NCBI RefSeq assembly: GCF_037154085.1
Contig: NZ_JBANRM010000001.1
Location: 124,001-188,000, forward strand
Direction of reading: 5' to 3'
Length of the DNA: 64,000 bases
DNA from: Andeanibacterium fulvum
GTDB taxonomy: Bacteria > Pseudomonadota > Alphaproteobacteria > Sphingomonadales > Sphingomonadaceae
Shown: piece after piece, positions 59,712 to 64,000 of the stretch
How the letters are laid out: each line of letters starts with the position of its first letter
Numbering within the stretch: position 1 is the first letter of the stretch
Made by a program: the position numbers and the translations under genes
The notes under the pieces: generated by a model
What the model saw: the letters and a program-made list of their open reading frames with translations, nothing else
What the model was told of the DNA's origin: nothing
Database searches by the model: none

Positions 59712-61010
59712 TTAATCGAATTCCCAGCCGCGCTCGCCATGGCTGGTGATGTCGAGGCCCTCGGTTTCCTCTTCTGGGCCGACACGCATCGGCAGCAGGT
59801 AAGAGACGCCCAGCGCCAGCACGACGGTGGCAATCGCCGACCAGATCGCGACCACGACTACGCCTACCACTTGCGCGGAAACCATCGTTACCATGTTCAG
59901 CCCCTCGGGGAAGCCGGTGCCGCCAAGGGCAGGCGAGATGAACAGGCCCAGCAGCAGCGAGCCAAGCATGCCGCCGACGCCGTGAACCGCGAAGACGTCG
60001 AGGGAATCGTCGATTTTGAGCTTCAGCTTGATGAGATGGATCGCGCCGTAACAGACCGGCGCGGCCAGCGCACCGAAGAGGATAGCGGCCCCTGGCGAGA
60101 CGAAACCCGCTGCCGGAGTGATCGTTGCCAGGCCGGCAATCGCGCCAGTGGCGAAACCCACGCTTGTCGGCTTGCCGAAAGTGAAGCGTTCGATCAGCAC
60201 CCAGGCCAGTGCCGCCGTAGCGGCCGCGACGTGGGTATTGATGATCGCCGTGGATGCATCGTCAGTGGCATTCAGTGCCGAGCCGCCATTGAAGCCGAAC
60301 CAGCCGACCCACAGCAGCATGGCGCCGATCATGGTCAGGCCCGGGGCGTGGGGAAGCATGGCCGTTCCGGGAAAACCCTGGCGCTTGCCCAGCAGCAATG
60401 CGATTACGAGCCCGGAAATACCGGCAGTCGTGTGAACCACGATCCCGCCCGCGAAATCGAGCGTACCGATGCTGGAAGCGAGCCAGCCGCCGCCCCACAC
60501 CCAGTGAGCGACCGGTGCATAGACGATGAGGCCCCACAGGGCAGTAAAGCCGATCACCCAGCCGAAACGGGCGCGGTCCACCCATGCGCCGACCATCAGG
60601 GCAGGCGTGATTGCCGCGAACGTCATCTGGAACAGCGCGAAAGTGCTCTCGGGGATCGCAAGTCCCTGGCGTACATTGCCAAGGTCGATCAGCATCCAGG
60701 CATTGCCTGCACCCAGCCAGCCATTGGTCACACTGCCAAAGGCCAGAGTATAGCCGACCACGACCCACAGCAGCGAAGCCATCGCCGCCACCGCGCCGCA
60801 TTGCAGGGCAACCGAGAGGAAATTCTTTGCGCGCACAAGGCCGCCGTAAAACAGCGTAAGCCCCGGAAGGCACATCAGCAGGACGAGAGCGGATGAAACG
60901 AGGATCCAGGCCGTATCGCCGCTATCGCCTGCGGCCGCGTAGGGATCCTGGGCGAAAGCTGCGGTCGGAAGGACGGCCAGTGCCATCCCCGCAAGAACTC
61001 TGCGGATCAT
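59712..61010 (-). CDS. amtB: Ammonium transporter (AmtB)
   Basis: A 432-residue integral membrane ammonium channel. An N-terminal signal-like stretch (MIRRVLAGMALAVLPTAAFA) precedes the first of about eleven membrane helices. LLMCLPGLTLFYGGLVRAKN is the family signature. The pore histidines are in DFAGGIVVHTTAGISGL and in DVFAVHGVGGMLGSLLL. The C-terminal tail (EEETEGLDITSHGERGWEFD) is the part that P-II proteins bind. No glnK/glnB gene is adjacent in this window. The 144 bases upstream hold no recognised NtrC site that I could identify. Confidence 0.97.
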   Translation of the reverse strand: MIRRVLAGMALAVLPTAAFAQDPYAAAGDSGDTAWILVSSALVLLMCLPGLTLFYGGLVRAKNFLSVALQCGAVAAMASLLWVVVGYTLAFGSVTNGWLGAGNAWMLIDLGNVRQGLAIPESTFALFQMTFAAITPALMVGAWVDRARFGWVIGFTALWGLIVYAPVAHWVWGGGWLASSIGTLDFAGGIVVHTTAGISGLVIALLLGKRQGFPGTAMLPHAPGLTMIGAMLLWVGWFGFNGGSALNATDDASTAIINTHVAAATAALAWVLIERFTFGKPTSVGFATGAIAGLATITPAAGFVSPGAAILFGALAAPVCYGAIHLIKLKLKIDDSLDVFAVHGVGGMLGSLLLGLFISPALGGTGFPEGLNMVTMVSAQVVGVVVVAIWSAIATVVLALGVSYLLPMRVGPEEETEGLDITSHGERGWEFD

Positions 61011-61154
61011 CCTGCTGATACTCCCCCTGCGCCCATCCTCGCGGGCTTCTCTGATGCTTCGCCGTCTAGGCCGGAATTTCTCCGGCAGACAAGCGCCGGA
61101 ACCAGAAATCTGCGGATGTGTGCCGGTCTTGGCCAGCCGCTATCCTGAATCGCC

Positions 61155-62183
61155 TCAGCCGAGGCCCACTACCACCCGGTCCGGCGGCGAATGACCGTCG
61201 GCCCAGCTCTGGATATTGCGGATGATCTTCTCGCCCGCGGCCGTGCGGCCTTCCAGCGTGGCGCTGCCCAGATGGGGCAGGGCTACGACATTGGGCAGAT
61301 CGACGAAGCGGGGATCGATGTTCGGTTCATTGAGGAACACGTCCAGCCCGGCGCCACCGAGATGGCCGCTGCGCAGGGCAGCGATCAGCGCATCCTCGTC
61401 GATCAGGTCGCCGCGGCCGCTGTTGATCACGAAGGAGCCGGGCTTCATCGACGCGATGCGCTGGGCATCGAGCATGCCCTTGGTCTCTGCAGTGACGGGG
61501 CAATTGAGCGAGAGATAGTCCGAGGCGGAAATGACGCGGTCGAGATCGGGCTCGAATTCGGCGCCGAGGATCGTCTCCAGCGCGTCAGGCAGGCGGCGGC
61601 GATTGTTGTAGACCACCTGCATGCCGAAGGCGCGGGCCCGGTGAGCCAGCGCCTGGCCGATGCGACCCATGCCGACAATGCCCAGTACCTTGCCGCGCAA
61701 GGTCCGGCCCAGCATGTGGGAAGGCGACCAGCCCGGCCATTCATTGGCAGCCACCATACGGATGCCTTCGGACAGGCGACGCGAGGCGCACAGGATCAGC
61801 GCCATGGTGATATCGGCCGTATCCTCGGTAAATACACCTGGCGTGTTGGTGACCATGATCTTGCGTGCCTGGCAGGCCTGGAGGTCTAGATGGTCCACCC
61901 CGGCACCGAAATTGGCGATCAGGCCCATCCGGCTGCCCGCAGCCTCGATCATCGACGCGTCGATCTTGTCGGTGACGCAGGGCACCAGCACATCGCAATC
62001 CTGCATCGCTGCGATCAGTTCGTCCCGGCTGAACTGGCGATCTTCCGTGTTGAGCACGGTGTCGAACAGTTCGGCCATGCGCGGTTCGACGCCGGGCAGG
62101 TGCCGGGTCACGATCACACGAGGCTTGCCGCCTACGCGACGCGGAGATTCGGGCGAAGCGGCCGAGGGAGTGCTTTCAGTCAT
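61155..62183 (-). CDS. D-2-hydroxyacid dehydrogenase (glyoxylate/hydroxypyruvate reductase type)
   Basis: A 342-residue NAD(P)-dependent D-2-hydroxyacid dehydrogenase. VIVTRHLPGVEPRMAELFD begins the catalytic domain. GKVLGIVGMGRIGQALAHRA is the Rossmann nucleotide-binding motif near residue 173. PVTAETKGMLDAQRIASMKP, INSGRGDLIDEDALIAALRS and LPHLGSATLEGRTAAGEKII contain the catalytic Arg, Glu and His. It resembles glyoxylate/hydroxypyruvate reductases. Start 62183 (MTESTPSA) was chosen over a 12-codon longer frame reaching into the divergent promoter. Confidence 0.93.
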   Translation of the reverse strand: MTESTPSAASPESPRRVGGKPRVIVTRHLPGVEPRMAELFDTVLNTEDRQFSRDELIAAMQDCDVLVPCVTDKIDASMIEAAGSRMGLIANFGAGVDHLDLQACQARKIMVTNTPGVFTEDTADITMALILCASRRLSEGIRMVAANEWPGWSPSHMLGRTLRGKVLGIVGMGRIGQALAHRARAFGMQVVYNNRRRLPDALETILGAEFEPDLDRVISASDYLSLNCPVTAETKGMLDAQRIASMKPGSFVINSGRGDLIDEDALIAALRSGHLGGAGLDVFLNEPNIDPRFVDLPNVVALPHLGSATLEGRTAAGEKIIRNIQSWADGHSPPDRVVVGLG

Positions 62184-62265
62184 ACTTAGCGCGCTATGCG
62201 CCCGTTGTGGGACGGTCAAGCACCCGTTTGCGTGCTTGAAGCGTCACCATGCCGGGGGTTATGGG

Positions 62266-62742
62266 ATGGGAATGCGATTCCTCGCCCGACTTGTCCCGAT
62301 TGCCGTTTTCGCCGCACTTGCCGTACCCGCCACCGCGCAGGATCGGGAAGTGCCCTATTGGGCATCCATGCGCTCGAAAGAGGTCAATATGCGCGTGGGC
62401 CCGAGCGAGGAATATCGGATCGACTGGGTCTATCGCCGCCCGCAGCTTCCGGTGAAGGTGATCCGGGTCAAGGAAGGCTGGCGCCTGATCCGCGATCCCG
62501 ATGGTGCGCAGGGCTGGGTGGTTGCACGCCTGTTGAGCCCGGAACGCACTGCACTGGTGGTCGGCAAGAATCTTGCCCCGATGCGCGATGGGCCGAGCGA
62601 CAGCGGCTTGCTGCTCTGGAATGCCGAGCCGGGCGTGGTCGGTAAGCTGGGCGACTGCGACAGTGGCTGGTGCGAGTTCGATGTCGACGGTCGCAAGGGG
62701 TGGGTCCGCCAGCAACGCCTGTGGGGTGCCGGCGAACCCTGA
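62266..62742 (+). CDS. Secreted bacterial SH3-domain protein
   Basis: A 158-residue exported protein with a signal peptide (MGMRFLARLVPIAVFAALAV, ending PATA-Q). Two SH3b-like units follow: VNMRVGPSEEYRIDWVYRRP to QGWVVARLLS, and LAPMRDGPSDSGLLLWNAEP to KGWVRQQRLWG. Bacterial SH3 domains of this kind bind peptidoglycan or other envelope partners. DCDSGWCEFD has two cysteines that could pair. ATG 62266 or 62272 could both serve. It is divergent from the dehydrogenase gene. Confidence 0.88.
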   Translation: MGMRFLARLVPIAVFAALAVPATAQDREVPYWASMRSKEVNMRVGPSEEYRIDWVYRRPQLPVKVIRVKEGWRLIRDPDGAQGWVVARLLSPERTALVVGKNLAPMRDGPSDSGLLLWNAEPGVVGKLGDCDSGWCEFDVDGRKGWVRQQRLWGAGEP

Positions 62743-62766
62743 AGTTGTTGCTCGCTTTGACAGTAG

Positions 62767-63141
62767 CTAGCTGAGCTTGCGAACCTTCACGGGATCGCCT
62801 TCATCCGGCGTGGAGGTGAATATGCCGTCGGCACCCGGCTCGCTATCGGTGTAGCAAGTCGGCTTCTTGCCTTCCGTTTCCGGTGTAAAGCAGGTCTTGC
62901 CGTCCTTGATTTCCCAGCTTCCCCATTCGACCACTTCGCCGCGCACCGCGTCGGTATAGGTCCGGTCGGCCGAAATGACGGAAGTCATTTTCGTGCCGTC
63001 CGCCTGGGTCACTTCATAAGTTCCCAAGGCAGCTTCTTCAGGTGACTTCGGTGTTTCCGGAGCCGCCTTCTGGCTTTCACTTTCAGATCCGGAACAAGCG
63101 GCCAAGACGAGGGCCACGCAAAGCAACGCGATTTTTCTCAT
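62767..63141 (-). CDS. Small lipoprotein of unknown function
   Basis: A 124-residue predicted lipoprotein: MRKIALLCVALVLAACSGSE has lipobox LAAC with Cys16. A Ser/Glu/Pro-rich linker follows, then a small beta-rich domain with two further cysteines (DGKTCFTPETEGKKPTCYTD). YEVTQADGTKMTSVISADRTYT is its opening strand set. I do not recognise a named family; similar lipoproteins are common in sphingomonads. Confidence 0.8.
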   Translation of the reverse strand: MRKIALLCVALVLAACSGSESESQKAAPETPKSPEEAALGTYEVTQADGTKMTSVISADRTYTDAVRGEVVEWGSWEIKDGKTCFTPETEGKKPTCYTDSEPGADGIFTSTPDEGDPVKVRKLS

Positions 63142-63233
63142 TATTGCCTCTCCCTTTTTTTCAAAGAGATCGGCAAATTAACATAGATTGCCCGCTTTCA
63201 CGCAGCCCGTGCCAGAGTTCTCCCCCGTTTGGA

Positions 63234-64000
63234 TCAGATCAATTCAATAGCAACTGCTGTGCCTTCGCCGCCGCCGATGCAGAGCGAAGCAACGCCGCGC
63301 GCCTTCCCCTGATTTTTCAGGGCATTGAGCAAGGTCACGATGATGCGCGTGCCGCTCGCGCCGATCGGGTGGCCCAAGGCAGTGGCGCCGCCATTCACAT
63401 TGATCTTGTCATGCGGAATGCCGAGATCGTGCATTGCGAACATGGCGACGCAGGCAAAGGCTTCGTTCACTTCGAACAGATCGACATCGTCGATTGTCCA
63501 CCCGGCCTTGGCGAGTGCCTTCTGGATCGCGCCGACGGGGGCAGTGGTGAAGAGGCGGGGATCGTGGGCGTGGGCGGCCATCGACACGAGTTTTGCCACC
63601 GGCGTGAGGCCCTTGGCCTTCGCCACGCTCTCGCGGGTGAGGACCACCGCGGCGGCACCGTCCGAGATCGAACTGGAGGTTGCAGCCGTGATGGTGCCGT
63701 CCTTGGCGAAAGCCGGGCGCAGCTGCGGGATCTTTTCCGGGCGTCCTTTGCCGGGCTGCTCGTCAGTATCCACGGTAACGTCACCGGCGCGGGTGGAATA
63801 GGTTACCGGCACAACCTCGTCGGCAAAGGCGCCGCTGGCAATGGCGGCATTGGCGCGCCGCAGGCTTTCGATCGAGTAATCGTCCATCGCCTCGCGCGTG
63901 AGCTGATACTCGTTCGCGGTTTCCTGCGCGAAGCTGCCCATGGCCGCACCGGCCTCGTAAGCATCTTCCAGCCCGTCGAGGAACATATGGTCATAGGCGG
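63234..64000 (-). CDS. Acetyl-CoA acetyltransferase / thiolase (3' part, truncated by window edge)
   Basis: The C-terminal 255 or so residues of a thiolase; the frame is open to the window end (AYDHMFLDGLEDAYE is read through 64000). MAAHAHDPRLFTTAPVGAIQ, NVNGGATALGHPIGASGTRI with the catalytic His, and ASLCIGGGEGTAVAIEL with the catalytic Cys identify the family. The acylated Cys of the N-terminal half lies outside the window. Condensing (PhaA/AtoB) and degradative roles cannot be separated from this part, although it reads like the acetyl-CoA C-acetyltransferase group. Confidence 0.94.
   Translation of the reverse strand, partial: AYDHMFLDGLEDAYEAGAAMGSFAQETANEYQLTREAMDDYSIESLRRANAAIASGAFADEVVPVTYSTRAGDVTVDTDEQPGKGRPEKIPQLRPAFAKDGTITAATSSSISDGAAAVVLTRESVAKAKGLTPVAKLVSMAAHAHDPRLFTTAPVGAIQKALAKAGWTIDDVDLFEVNEAFACVAMFAMHDLGIPHDKINVNGGATALGHPIGASGTRIIVTLLNALKNQGKARGVASLCIGGGEGTAVAIELI

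Noticed and set aside
1..64000. CRISPR array, tRNA or rRNA genes
   Set aside because: Intergenic regions were read for regularly spaced direct repeats, cloverleaf features with GTTCGA arms and conserved rRNA stretches; none was found. All repeats seen are dispersed palindromes.

Overview
The window is a stretch of a GC-rich alphaproteobacterial chromosome, most likely from the Sphingomonadales (Novosphingobium/Sphingobium/Erythrobacter type). This is judged from protein family resemblance and gene order: the divergent ETF-QO and UDG-like/lytic transglycosylase/moaB block, zapE-GFA-sdhB, an RNase E with an acidic insertion in its S1 domain, and a full exosortase A (XrtA) exopolysaccharide locus. 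The species cannot be named from the sequence alone. I found no tRNA, rRNA, CRISPR array or classical insertion sequence. Genes are tightly packed, often with 4-bp ATGA/GTGA overlaps. Most gene-free sequence is short palindromic repeat DNA.

Layout. 1-21 kb is housekeeping and metabolism: the 3' part of dnaE, an acyl-CoA ligase, a radical SAM protein, a TbpB-like lipoprotein, moaB, a lytic transglycosylase, a degenerate UDG-like protein, ETF-QO, a DUF559 nuclease gene between inverted repeats, ispE, an N-formylglutamate amidohydrolase, ilvD, a small lipoprotein with a repeat in its signal region, NAD(P)HX repair and a TrmA/RlmD-type RNA methyltransferase. 21.3-39.8 kb is the XrtA locus. A leftward operon (GNAT, acyl carrier protein, two hydrolases) diverges from a rightward run of twelve genes: acyl-CoA ligase, PLP decarboxylase, export lipoprotein, chain-length determinant, tyrosine autokinase, outer-membrane barrel, ExeA-like ATPase, polysaccharide deacetylase, FemAB protein, glycosyltransferase, exosortase A fused to EpsI, and amidotransferase. 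Just after it lies a clear RpfF-type (DSF synthase) crotonase.

41-51 kb holds a pirin gene broken by one in-frame amber codon, zapE, a GFA protein, sdhB, a methyltransferase, a two-subunit aconitase X pair, an exported amidohydrolase and rne. 51.4-64 kb holds cell-wall genes (amidase, PBP1A), an exported peroxiredoxin, prfB, a lipoprotein-anchored methyltransferase, a nitronate monooxygenase, an alpha/beta hydrolase, amtB, a D-2-hydroxyacid dehydrogenase, an SH3-domain protein, a lipoprotein and the 3' part of a thiolase gene.

The observations most worth pursuing are the DUF559 nuclease unit with its flanking inverted palindromes (13.57-14.05 kb), the RpfF-like DSF synthase next to the exosortase/EPS locus, the ligase-ACP-decarboxylase-acyltransferase group in that locus, the repeat that became coding sequence in a lipoprotein signal region (17.65 kb), the inverted-repeat-bounded block of three palindromes (4.62-5.05 kb), and the amber-interrupted pirin.
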